From NCBI RefSeq assembly GCF_016925675.1, contig NZ_CP070506.1, forward strand, positions 4,896,501 to 4,960,500: DNA of 64,000 nucleotides, given 5' to 3'. The notes under the pieces are model-generated. The model had not been told where the DNA came from. It saw nothing but the letters and a program-made list of their open reading frames with translations, and searched no databases. Of this stretch, positions 10,872-19,081 are shown one piece after another. Both the position numbers and the translations under genes were made by a program. Source of the stretch: Pseudomonas hygromyciniae (lineage in GTDB: Bacteria; Pseudomonadota; Gammaproteobacteria; Pseudomonadales; Pseudomonadaceae). Within the stretch, counting starts at the first letter, position 1; each line of letters opens with the position of its first letter.

Positions 10872-12236
10872 TTAGCGAACACCCTCTTGGCGCAGGGCCG
10901 CCGGGGTGAAGTCTTTGGTGGTGGCAGTGAAGCCGAAGTCATAGGCCTTTTTCTCTTCGTTCTTCATGCCCAGTGCCAGGTAGCGGCCGGACTGCAGGTC
11001 GTAGAGGGTTTCGAGGGCGTACCACGGCACTTGCTTGTCGTAGTAGTTCTCGCCATGGGCTTCGGCCACGCGCCACAGTTGGCCACGACCGTCGTAGTGG
11101 TCGATCACGGCCGCTTGCCAGGTGTCTTCGTCGATATAGAAGTCACGTTTGGCGTAGATATGACGCTGGCCTTCCTTCAGGGTCGCGACCACGTGCCAGA
11201 CGCGGCGCAGTTCATAGCGTGCCAGGTCCTGGTTGATGTGGCCGGCCTTGATGATGTCGGCGTACTTGAGCTTCGGATCGTCGAGCTTGTAGCTGTTGGA
11301 GGCGATGTAGATTTCCTTCTTGCCTTCCAGCTTCCAGTCGTAACGATCCGGCGCACCGTTGTACATGTCGAGGTTGTCGGAGGTACGCAGGCCATCGGCA
11401 GCGGTACCCGGCCCGTCATAGGACACTTGCGGCGCACGCCGCACACGGCGCTGACCGGCGTTGTAGACCCACGCCGCGCGCGGTTCCTTCACCTGGTCCA
11501 GAGTCTCGTGTACCAGCAATACACCACCGGCCAGACGCGCCGGTGCAGTCACTTGCTGCTTGAAGTAGAACAGGATGTTGCCCGGGTTGGCCGGATCGTA
11601 GTCCTTCATCTTGTCGCGGAACACGAACTGATCCTGGAAGTACACCAGGCTGTACGAGCCGTTGGCCTGCGGCGTGGCCTGGGTCACCAGACGTGTCACG
11701 CTGCCGCCACGATAGCGGGTGATGTGGTTCCAGATCACCTCGACCCCGGTTTTCGGGATCGGGAACGGAATCGCGGTCTCGAAGTTTTCCAGGCCGTTAC
11801 CGCCACCTACCAGGTTGGTGTTGGTGGCGTTTTTCTTGATGGAGGCGAACACTTCCGCCGGCACAGTGGCGCCGCGATGGGTGGTGTACACCGGCATCTT
11901 GAAGGTTTCGGGGTAGCGCTTGAACATCGCGTACTGCCCCGGCGCCAGCTTGTCTTTGTACTGCTCGACGTTCTGCGCGGTGATGGTGAACTGCGGCTGT
12001 TCGCTGGCATACGGGTTGGCCAGGAAGCCCTTGGCATCCACGGCGCCGGCGTTGGTTGGCAGGGGTTTCCAGGCCGGGATGGTGCCGGCGGCGTTGCCGG
12101 CCATTTCCGCGCCCATCGGGGTCAGCGTGGTGCCCAGCTTGGCGGCTTCATCCGCCGAGACAGCCGCCATGACGCTGCTGGCCATGATCGACAGTCCCAG
12201 CACGCCCACGTGCAACAGACTTTTGGTTATTTTCAT
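10872..12236 (-). CDS. DUF1329 protein, exported, LolB/LolA-like fold family
   Basis: 454 residues with a cleavable signal peptide (hydrophobic stretch to about residue 24, MASSVMAAVSA). DUF1329 proteins are almost always encoded next to DUF1302 proteins, and often next to an RND/MMPL permease, in gene sets for lipid or hydrophobic-compound handling. They are distantly like periplasmic lipoprotein carriers. No lipobox is present, so a soluble periplasmic location is likely. Here it is 28 bp downstream of the DUF1302 gene and evidently in its operon. Function is inferred from context only. Confidence 0.85.
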   Translation of the reverse strand: MKITKSLLHVGVLGLSIMASSVMAAVSADEAAKLGTTLTPMGAEMAGNAAGTIPAWKPLPTNAGAVDAKGFLANPYASEQPQFTITAQNVEQYKDKLAPGQYAMFKRYPETFKMPVYTTHRGATVPAEVFASIKKNATNTNLVGGGNGLENFETAIPFPIPKTGVEVIWNHITRYRGGSVTRLVTQATPQANGSYSLVYFQDQFVFRDKMKDYDPANPGNILFYFKQQVTAPARLAGGVLLVHETLDQVKEPRAAWVYNAGQRRVRRAPQVSYDGPGTAADGLRTSDNLDMYNGAPDRYDWKLEGKKEIYIASNSYKLDDPKLKYADIIKAGHINQDLARYELRRVWHVVATLKEGQRHIYAKRDFYIDEDTWQAAVIDHYDGRGQLWRVAEAHGENYYDKQVPWYALETLYDLQSGRYLALGMKNEEKKAYDFGFTATTKDFTPAALRQEGVR

Positions 12237-12264
12237 GTTCTGGTCTTCCTGAAATGCAGTGTGC

Positions 12265-14157
12265 TTAGAAGTTCGCGCCGAAGCTCAGGGCCAAGAAGTC
12301 GCGGTCCTTCGAGGTGTTGTAGTCGCCACCAAAGAAGTTGGTGTAGGCCAGGCTCGCGGTGTAGGTGTTCTGGTATTCCGCGTCCAGCCCCAGGCTCACC
12401 GCTTTACGACCTTCTTCGAAGTTGCCGCCAGGACCTGGCGAGTAACCGCTCACGTCATGGGACCAGGCCACACTAGGCTTGAGGTTCACACCAGCGAACA
12501 CATCCGGGTATTCCCAGATGGCGCGACCGCGATAGCCCCAGGATGTAGCAGTGGTGAAGCCGTCGTTGTTACAGTTCTTGGAAAGATTACTGGCGTCTGT
12601 GCCTGGACCCGCGCCACCGATGGTGCCGGTGTTCAAGATCTGCGAGCAGGTATTCGCGCCGCCCGTGCTAGGCAACGCGCCCGGGCCGTAGACCGGGTCA
12701 CGGCCATAACGAATCTTCGATGAGCTCTCAAGCCCGCCGACATGCGTCACCCCTACTTCACCGACCACGGTCAGACGACTGGCACCCATTACCTGGTCGA
12801 AGAAGTGGGTCAGCGTGGTCTGGAACTGGGTAATTTCCTTGCGTCGGTAGCCGTGCATATCCTGCCCAGGGACACCATTGAGCAGCGAGGCATTATCGTA
12901 AATGCCCTTCAATGGTTTAACAGCGGAGTACAGGATATCGGTGGTGTTGAGCTGTACCGGAGCATTCGGGCGATAGCTCACCTCACCGCTCCATGCAGTG
13001 CCGGTAGGCAGTGTGGTAGAGAAGCTCAAGCCGTACAAACGGATGTCTTCCGGGTACTCGATGAAATACTTGGAGTTACCCGCAATGAACACGGGTGCCA
13101 ACTGACCGAAACCAGGTGCCATTGCATAAGCCGACGCAGGTGCTGCCGTCGCGCTGAAGATCGGCGCCCGGCTGTGGTAGTTCATGAAGTAAGCGCCGAA
13201 TTCGGTATCCAGCGGCTCAAAGTTATAGTGCATCGCGGCGCCGAACTGGCCGCTGTCACGTGCATCCCGGTCGGCACTGCGACGAACCAGGGTGCCCTCG
13301 TTGTTAATGTCCATGCCCATGCGATCAAATACCGCCAATGCGCCACGTCCTGGGGCCGTTGCCGCAATGGTCGAGCGCTTGGCCAGCAGGCGCAGGTTGT
13401 CGCTGCAACCATCAGACACCACATCCGGCTGCGAGAAGAACGTCCCGCAGTTATCGGTAACCGTCTGGTCCCATTCCAACTGGTAGAAGGCTTCTGCCGA
13501 CAGGTTATCGGTCAAGGATTGCGACACGTAGAACATGTTGACCGGAATCAGGCCTTCCTTGATTTCGGCGCCCGGACGACGGAACGCAGACACGTCGATC
13601 GGGTTGACGGAGTTGATACCGCCGCCGATGAAGGTACTTTCACCCCAGCTCACTACTTGCTTACCAAAGCGCACCGAACCCGGCGCATCGGCAATGGAGT
13701 AGTTGTGGTAGATGAACGCATCGAGGATCTGCCCGCCTGAAGACTTGGCGCCCTCTTTGCGGTTGTGATCGCTGATGTCCTTGAACTCGCGGCTCTCATC
13801 CTTGAGTTCAAAGTCATACCAATACTTGCCACGCACAAACACACCGGTATCGCCGTACTTCAGTTCCAGGTCATGGATACCCTTGAAGATCTTCGAGAAC
13901 GTCTCCCCACGCTTGAAGTTCAAGTGACCGTCATCGGAGGTCTGCGACAGCCCCTTGCCGCCGTTGTTGACACCAATCAGGTCGCGATCGGGCTTGGCCG
14001 TGCTCCAGCTGGCCCCCACCGACAGGGACGAGTCGAAGCTGCCTTCGACTTCACCGATGTTGAAACTGACGCCGAATGCGGGCCCGGCGAGGGTCGAGGC
14101 AAGACTGACCGCCAGGGGTAATCTCGCCCGGCGCCAGAACTGATTTACTGAGGTCAT
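12265..14157 (-). CDS. DUF1302 protein, predicted outer-membrane beta-barrel
   Basis: 630 residues. A signal peptide ends near AFGVSFNIGEVEGSFDSSLS, which is the typical mature N-terminus of DUF1302 proteins. Alternating hydrophobic strands and a C-terminal aromatic end (FLALSFGANF) point to an outer-membrane beta-barrel. It is the first gene of a DUF1302-DUF1329 pair and likely forms an outer-membrane channel or receptor for hydrophobic molecules, with the DUF1329 protein in the periplasm (inference). It has a 335-bp upstream region holding a Crp/Vfr-like site. Confidence 0.85.
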   Translation of the reverse strand: MTSVNQFWRRARLPLAVSLASTLAGPAFGVSFNIGEVEGSFDSSLSVGASWSTAKPDRDLIGVNNGGKGLSQTSDDGHLNFKRGETFSKIFKGIHDLELKYGDTGVFVRGKYWYDFELKDESREFKDISDHNRKEGAKSSGGQILDAFIYHNYSIADAPGSVRFGKQVVSWGESTFIGGGINSVNPIDVSAFRRPGAEIKEGLIPVNMFYVSQSLTDNLSAEAFYQLEWDQTVTDNCGTFFSQPDVVSDGCSDNLRLLAKRSTIAATAPGRGALAVFDRMGMDINNEGTLVRRSADRDARDSGQFGAAMHYNFEPLDTEFGAYFMNYHSRAPIFSATAAPASAYAMAPGFGQLAPVFIAGNSKYFIEYPEDIRLYGLSFSTTLPTGTAWSGEVSYRPNAPVQLNTTDILYSAVKPLKGIYDNASLLNGVPGQDMHGYRRKEITQFQTTLTHFFDQVMGASRLTVVGEVGVTHVGGLESSSKIRYGRDPVYGPGALPSTGGANTCSQILNTGTIGGAGPGTDASNLSKNCNNDGFTTATSWGYRGRAIWEYPDVFAGVNLKPSVAWSHDVSGYSPGPGGNFEEGRKAVSLGLDAEYQNTYTASLAYTNFFGGDYNTSKDRDFLALSFGANF

Positions 14158-14343
14158 CGACGCTACTCCATGTGCATTTTATTGTTATGGCAGTGAGCCT
14201 TTTCAAACATGCTTGTAACAGCCGGAATACAACGATTCCAATGCCAGACAACCGCCGGACCACCCAGGACCGCAGCGCCGCATACTTGAAAAACTCTGGG
14301 AGGGACTATAGCCAGCAGGGGGTATCGCTTGATCCCTCTAAAG

Positions 14344-14359
14344 TGTGATTTGCATCACC
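14344..14359. promoter_or_regulatory. Crp/Vfr-like operator
   Basis: TGTGATTTGCATCACC fits TGTGA-N6-TCACA with one mismatch. It lies about 185 bp upstream of the DUF1302 start, so catabolite or Vfr control of that operon is plausible. Prediction from motif only. Confidence 0.5.
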
Positions 14360-14462
14360 AACCCGTCTGCAACAGCCCTTTCGCCATGTCAGCGAAGGCT
14401 GACGCGAGAGAGGATGGCTCAAATCTGGGAAATGACAAGGCGAAGGCTTGTGATAGAGCATT

Positions 14463-14484
14463 GCCGTGCCCGAACGGGCACGGC
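14463..14484 (-). terminator. Hairpin downstream of the acyl-CoA ligase gene
   Basis: Perfect 10-bp inverted repeat GCCGTGCCCG / CGGGCACGGC with a 2-base gap, 9 bp after the ligase stop codon. No clear T run follows, so termination strength is uncertain. Confidence 0.5.
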
Positions 14485-14492
14485 GCAAGGGG

Positions 14493-16175
14493 TCAGAGCG
14501 TGGAGAGGAAGGTGCTGTTGTTGGCCTGCCATTCGATGATGTCGATACGGATACGCTTCTTGTCCAGCTTGCCGACGCTGGTCTTGGGAATTTCCGTAAC
14601 AATGGCAATCTGACTTGGAATCGCCCACTTACTCAGGTGGCCCTGCTCGACATACGGTTTGAGGTGCTCCTTGAGTTCACGGGCGCCAATCCCGTGGCCC
14701 TCACGGACCACCAACAGCGCAAACGGGCGCTCGCCCCACTGCGGGTCGGCAATCCCGACCACCGCTACTTCGCGCACCGCCGGATGCCGGCTGACCAGGT
14801 CTTCGAGGGCCAGGGAAGAAATCCATTCGCCGCCAGTCTTGATCACATCCTTGATGCGATCGCGAATATCGATCACGCCGAAGGCATCCAGGGTGGCCAC
14901 GTCGCCCGTGTGCATCCAGCCGCCCTCCCAAAGCTCGGCGCCCTTCTGCGGCTCGTTGAAATAGCCTTCGCTGAGCCACGGCGCACGCAGCACCAGTTCG
15001 CCCTGGGACTCGCCATCGGCCGGTAGGAAGTTGCCATCCCCATCGACGATCGCGGCCTCCACCAAAGGCCCCGGCACACCGGCCTTAATCCGATAGGTCG
15101 TGCGCTCGTCTTCGGTGCCGGCCATCAGCTCTTCATTGAGGTGGGCACAGGATACCAGCGGCCCGGTCTCGGACATGCCGTAGGCCGCGGTCAACTGGAT
15201 GCCATGGGCCTTGGCCGCTTCATACAGCGAACGGTTGAGCGCGCTGCCGCCAATCACGATTTTCCAGCCGCCAAAATCCACGCCCTGGGCGGCCTTGGCG
15301 TTGAGCAGCATCTGCAGGATGGTCGGCACGCAGTGGGAGAACGTGACCTTTTCCTTGCGCCACAATTCCACCAGGTATTCCGGATCGTAGCGGCCCGGGT
15401 AGACCTGCTTCAGGCCGAGCATGGTCGCCACATACGGCAAGCCCCAGGCGTGCACGTGAAACATCGGCGTGATTGGCATGTACACATCGTTGGTGCCCAG
15501 CAGACGCACGCTGTCGACGCTGCCCATGATGGTCGCCACGCCGATGGTGTGCAGCACCAGTTGGCGGTGGGTGAAATACACACCCTTGGGGTTACCGGTG
15601 GTACCCGTGGTGTAGAAGGTGGTGGCCACCGAATGCTCGTCGAAATCCTCGAAGGTGTATTGAGTGCTGGCAGCGGCCAGCAGGGTTTCGTACTCACCCA
15701 CCAGGTTGGGCAGGTCGGCGGTTTTCTCGTCGCCATCGGTCAACAGCAGCGTCTTGTCGACCGTGGTCAACTGCCCGGCAATCGCCTGGTACAGCCCGAC
15801 GAACTCGCTGTTGACCAGCACAAAGCGGTCTTCGGCGTGGTTCATCGTGTAGAGGATCTGCTCCGGCGACAGGCGCACGTTGATGGTGTGGATTACCGCG
15901 CCAATCATCGGGATGGCGAACATGCATTCCAGGTAACGGTGGCTGTCCCAGTCCATCACGGCCACGGTATCACCGGCCTTGACCCCGGCTGCGGTCAGCA
16001 CATTGGCCAGGCGGGCGACACGTTCGATCAGGGTTGGGTAGGTGTAGCGCAGCTTGTCGCGGTAGACGATTTCCCGGGTTTTCTCGTAGCGGGCACCCGA
16101 CATCAACAGGCGCTTGATCAACAGCGGGTATTGGTAGGCGCCTTCTGCGGGCGGGATAACACGAGTCTGCAACAT
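14493..16175 (-). CDS. Fatty acid-CoA ligase (AMP-forming; AlkK/FadD-like)
   Basis: 560-residue ANL-superfamily acyl-CoA synthetase. The ATP-site P-loop TTGTTGNPKGVYFTH (about residues 188-202), the YGMSETGP motif (about 330), HTGDVATLD, DRIKDVIKTGGEWIS and a C-terminal lysine in SVGKLDKKRIR are all present and intact. It activates a medium- or long-chain fatty acid (or related acid) with ATP and CoA to acyl-AMP and then acyl-CoA in the cytoplasm. Substrate length cannot be read from the sequence. It is upstream of, and on the same strand as, the DUF1302-DUF1329 genes and may serve the same catabolic function. Its own upstream region is 16176-16321. Confidence 0.88.
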   Translation of the reverse strand: MLQTRVIPPAEGAYQYPLLIKRLLMSGARYEKTREIVYRDKLRYTYPTLIERVARLANVLTAAGVKAGDTVAVMDWDSHRYLECMFAIPMIGAVIHTINVRLSPEQILYTMNHAEDRFVLVNSEFVGLYQAIAGQLTTVDKTLLLTDGDEKTADLPNLVGEYETLLAAASTQYTFEDFDEHSVATTFYTTGTTGNPKGVYFTHRQLVLHTIGVATIMGSVDSVRLLGTNDVYMPITPMFHVHAWGLPYVATMLGLKQVYPGRYDPEYLVELWRKEKVTFSHCVPTILQMLLNAKAAQGVDFGGWKIVIGGSALNRSLYEAAKAHGIQLTAAYGMSETGPLVSCAHLNEELMAGTEDERTTYRIKAGVPGPLVEAAIVDGDGNFLPADGESQGELVLRAPWLSEGYFNEPQKGAELWEGGWMHTGDVATLDAFGVIDIRDRIKDVIKTGGEWISSLALEDLVSRHPAVREVAVVGIADPQWGERPFALLVVREGHGIGARELKEHLKPYVEQGHLSKWAIPSQIAIVTEIPKTSVGKLDKKRIRIDIIEWQANNSTFLSTL

Positions 16176-16276
16176 ACGAATCCCTTTTTATGACTGCACG
16201 GTCTTGGCTAAAGGATTTGCACTGTAGAGACGTTGCACGGCGGCCAAATCAGCCGAAGGAATGATTTGTAGAACGC

Positions 16277-16307
16277 AATGAATGCTAGCTTTGCGCCAGC
16301 ATTCATT
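16277..16307. repeat. Inverted repeat between the exporter remnant and the ligase gene
   Basis: AATGAATGCT and AGCATTCATT form a perfect 10-bp stem around an 11-base loop, 15 bp past the stop of the LysE-type remnant. It may once have terminated that gene, but no T run is present. Confidence 0.5.
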
Positions 16308-16321
16308 CACGAATGGCGCGC

Positions 16322-16719
16322 CTAGCGCTCGGTGAGAGCCACTTTCACACCGATGGCAATCAGCACCGCACCCATGCTCCGATCAAACCAATGGCCCATG
16401 CGCGCAAAGCCGGCGCGTACGCGCTGTTGGCTGAACAGCATCGCCACCATGCAGAACCACAGGGCGGTGGCCACGGCCAGGTACAGGCCATAACCGGCCT
16501 GGATCGCCAGCGGCGTGTGAGGATTGATCACCACGGTGAACAGCGACAGGAAAAACAGCGTGGCCTTGGGGTTCAGGCCATTGGTCACAAAACCCGAGGT
16601 AAAGGCGCCGCGGGCAGTGCGCTCACCCACTTCACGGTGCAGCTCTTCTTCATTGGCTGGCTTGGCCGGCTGCGCCCGCAATGCCTTGAAGCCGATATAC
16701 AACAGGTAGGCCGCCGCCG
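16322..16719 (-). pseudogene. LysE/RhtB-family amino-acid exporter, 5' end lost
   Basis: The reading frame encodes a normal LysE/RhtB C-terminal part of about 130 residues, beginning AAYLLYIGFKALRAQP and continuing through FVTNGLNPKATLFFLSLF to the final transmembrane helix IAIGVKVALTER. Family members are about 205 residues, so the first two or so membrane helices, including the conserved N-terminal PGP motif, are missing. Upstream of about 16719 the frame stays open for a while but encodes unrelated, cysteine- and phenylalanine-rich residues from AT-rich DNA, not a LysE N-terminus. The gene is therefore judged a 3' remnant that cannot make a working exporter. The breakpoint coincides with the start of the AT-rich segment. 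Confidence 0.85.
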
Positions 16720-18170
16720 CCTGATTACAGCGCTGTAACGCGCGCCAATAAGAAACTGGATACTGATCAAACGACTGATGTGCAGGTGCCGGGTGGAGGG
16801 AAAACGCTGAAAGATACGCTTCAAAGCAACAAAAATTGAAAAATGCTGGCCAGACAAAAACAAAACAACACTGAAGCCCATTGAACATTACAAACAGTAA
16901 CGAATATTGCGCTACAAAACCAGAAATACCAAGTGGCACTGATTATTTTCTCACTGTAGGTCAAAAACATGCTCGAACCCACTGTAAACATTTATTTAAA
17001 CATAACTACCGCGCCACTTTCCTTGATCACCTTCTCACCAACGGGAACTTGACCTGCACAACATGAAAGTTTTTCAAGCATCAAAACAAAGGAATAAGAT
17101 CTCAAGGGATCTGTAGGGGGATGATATTTAAATTAGAAGAAGATCAGTAATGGATCAAAATGGTAACAATCCAGCAAACACTGACCTAAAGTTTCGATCC
17201 TGATCGCCGCCATCAAAATTGTTACGCTTGAATTCGAAAACTCAGCCAGGTATTATCAAGACGTTGTAGGGCTTGTATGCCATTGTATGCGTAACACACG
17301 ATCACAGCAACGACCACATGGCTTTAGAAGATCGTGGTCGTAGTAAAGACAAACGATGGCTTGGGAGAAAGCCGGGCGAAATACCATGGATCACCTCCGA
17401 TCAATATTGGAAAACTGTTTGTCGTACACAGCAACGGTCAAGCAAAACATTTCTCTCTGCTCCTTTCTTTTCATGGAAGAGATAGTCAGCTGCCGCAAGA
17501 CGAGCACACGCAGATGAACAGCAAACAGTTTCGACTGTACTATCATCATGAAAACTCCGTCACGACTATAGAGGCTTATGATGGCGTTGTTTGTGCTGCG
17601 GCGGTAAAACAATAACATCCAGTGCGAACGAACGATATGTTTTTTTCGGGGGCAAGATGCTGTAACGTGGTCCACAAAAAGAAGAGCTGAGTGTCAACGC
17701 TTTTCAAACTAGTAACTGTTATTAAGAAGATCCATGTTTTTCTGGGCTGATCATTGAAACACATAAAAATGCTGGGAAGAATGAAAAAGTAGTTGAATCA
17801 AAATAACACGATCTGAAAACGCTTGGAAGTCTTTTAGTGGTAACAAAATATGCGAACATCAGTGGCAGATCAAAGATCCGGTAAGGGTATCAGCTGCTCA
17901 TTGAACTTGAAGAAGACTGCAGAGCTGTGGCTGCCTTCCTTCGCCCAAAGCTTGATGAATCACAACAAGTCTCATTGCCCATAACATTGAGTGCTTATGG
18001 TGCTGCAAAGCAAGCTGGACACACTTACGAAGTGCAATGCTTTAAGAATGCAAACGAACAGCTCGATACGAAACTCAAACAAGACTAATGATCACTCCCA
18101 GGTTAAACATTACGTTGAAAAGAGTGGTCAACATGGCAAACAGATAACTGTAGGTTTGGGTCCCGGCAAC
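16720..18170. other. AT-rich segment of unknown origin replacing two gene starts
   Basis: About 1.45 kb with base composition unlike the rest of the window: two 60-base lines counted by hand (17041 and 17701) hold 22 and 19 G+C. The neighbouring genes are visibly G+C-rich. Stops are frequent in the three plus-strand frames I translated by hand, at about the rate expected by chance, and no gene-sized intact frame starts and ends inside it. The best protein-like stretch is a stop-free run of about 68 codons at 17885-18089 (contains ELEEDCRAVAAFLRPKLDES and [15 protein letters not shown]). It has no start codon, and four in-frame TAA codons interrupt the same frame upstream back to about 17630. 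I recognise no family. Features inside include a 14-bp palindrome at the left edge, an inverted repeat ACGACCAC/GTGGTCGT (17310-17341) and GTAACAAT/ATTGTTAC (17162-17225). Confidence 0.75.
16725..16738. repeat. 14-bp perfect palindrome at the left junction
   Basis: TTACAGCGCTGTAA is its own reverse complement and lies within about 10 bp of the point where LysE homology stops. It could be an operator or a recombination site; nothing else supports either. Confidence 0.5.
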
Positions 18171-18821
18171 GCCTTTGGCAAACCACGCAAGCTCGACAAT
18201 GCGCGGCACTGCCAACTGTGGCTGGCCACCGTGGCCAACACTCCGGCGGCGCCGGAGCTGGCGAGCCTGGCCCAAGTGTTTGAAGTACCACTGGCCGACG
18301 GCCCGCTCAAGGTCGTCAGCCTGCCGGGTGTGTTCAGCCATGGCCGCCTGGATCGCGGCACCGCCCTGTTGTTGGAACACCTGGACAAACTGCCCAGCGG
18401 TCATCTGCTGGACTTCGGCTGTGGCGCCGGCGTGTTGGGCGCTGCGGTCAAGCGGCGCTACCCGCACAACACCGTGACCCTGCTTGATGTGGACGCCTTC
18501 GCCACCGCCAGCAGTCGCCTGACCCTGGAGGCCAATGGCCTGGAAGGCGAAGTGCTGACCGGCGATGGCATCGATGCCGCGCCCATGGGCCTGGATGCAA
18601 TTCTGAGCAACCCGCCGTTCCATGTCGGGGTGCACACGGATTATTTCGCAACGGAAAACCTGCTGCGAAAAGCACGCCAACATCTGAAAAACGGTGGCGA
18701 ACTTCGACTAGTCGCCAATAGCTTCCTGAAGTACCAGCCGCTGATCGAAGAGCACCTGGGCGTGTGCGCAGTCAAGGCTGAGGGCCAGGGTTTTCGTATC
18801 TACCGGGCCAAGCGCGGCTGA
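18171..18821 (+). pseudogene. rsmC: RsmC, 16S rRNA m2G1207 methyltransferase, 5' third lost
   Basis: From [17 protein letters not shown] to the end (about 216 residues) this is a normal Pseudomonas RsmC C-terminal part. It includes the SAM site [17 protein letters not shown] and the catalytic [10 protein letters not shown] motif. Full-length RsmC is about 330 residues, so roughly 115 N-terminal residues are missing. The N-terminal domain is known to help the catalytic domain fold and bind. Upstream the frame runs on into AT-rich DNA, with possible ATG codons at 17991, 17997 and 18048. A chimeric 276-residue protein could be made, but its N-terminus is not RsmC. I therefore call it a truncated remnant, activity doubtful. 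Confidence 0.85.
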
Positions 18822-18842
18822 CGGGCGTTTGAAAAAGAAGGC

Positions 18843-18871
18843 TTGCCGAATGGATTTTGCCAAGGCAGAAT
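18843..18871 (+). promoter_or_regulatory. Sigma-70 promoter of the manganese riboswitch transcript
   Basis: TTGCCG, a 17-base spacer, then CAGAAT. It lies about 14 bp upstream of the conserved GGGGAGTAG that opens the riboswitch, so transcription would begin near 18878. Confidence 0.6.
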
Positions 18872-18879
18872 CCGCTCCG

Positions 18880-19068
18880 TCCTAGGGGAGTAGTCTCCCA
18901 CGAGCAACATGCTCGTCCGGCATACGTCAACATACTTGGTCAGCAGACCATGGCGTATGCGACCCAGGAGTCCGCACAGACGGACCGGGGTTTGACAAGA
19001 CCTATGACACGCACACCTTACCCGGGGCGGGAAGGCTGTACGTGTCATAGCCGTGTCGACCCGCCCCT
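18880..19068 (+). ncRNA. yybP-ykoY manganese riboswitch
   Basis: The leader of the TMEM165-type gene has the yybP-ykoY hallmarks: GGGGAGTAG near the 5' side, ACGTCAACATAC in the conserved Mn-binding loop region, and a long paired structure. The 3' part can form GGGGCGGG/CCCGCCCC (19024-19067), which ends 14 bp before the start codon and could hide the ribosome site when unliganded. The class binds Mn2+ and turns on manganese-exporter genes, which agrees with the gene it precedes. The exact 5' and 3' limits are estimates. Confidence 0.88.
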
Positions 19069-19081
19069 GGAAACCTACCTG

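Larger units (their letters stand above)
14158..14492. other. Regulatory gap between the acyl-CoA ligase and DUF1302 genes
   Basis: 335 bp without a gene. It is the promoter region of the minus-strand DUF1302-DUF1329 operon. On the minus strand a TATAGT hexamer preceded by CCCCCTGCTGGC (around 14308-14325) is a possible activator-dependent -10 region. It also holds a Crp/Vfr-like palindrome and the hairpin at the end of the ligase gene, listed separately. Confidence 0.5.

Noticed and set aside
17391..17675. Minus-strand frame of 94 codons in the AT-rich block
   Set aside because: No ribosome site, no recognisable domain, and length within chance for AT-rich DNA.
16740..18092. Non-standard genetic code (TAA/TAG as glutamine, as in ciliates) in the AT-rich block
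   Set aside because: All three plus-strand frames contain TGA and TAA/TAG at roughly random frequency; no frame stays open through the block, so there is no evidence for recoding.
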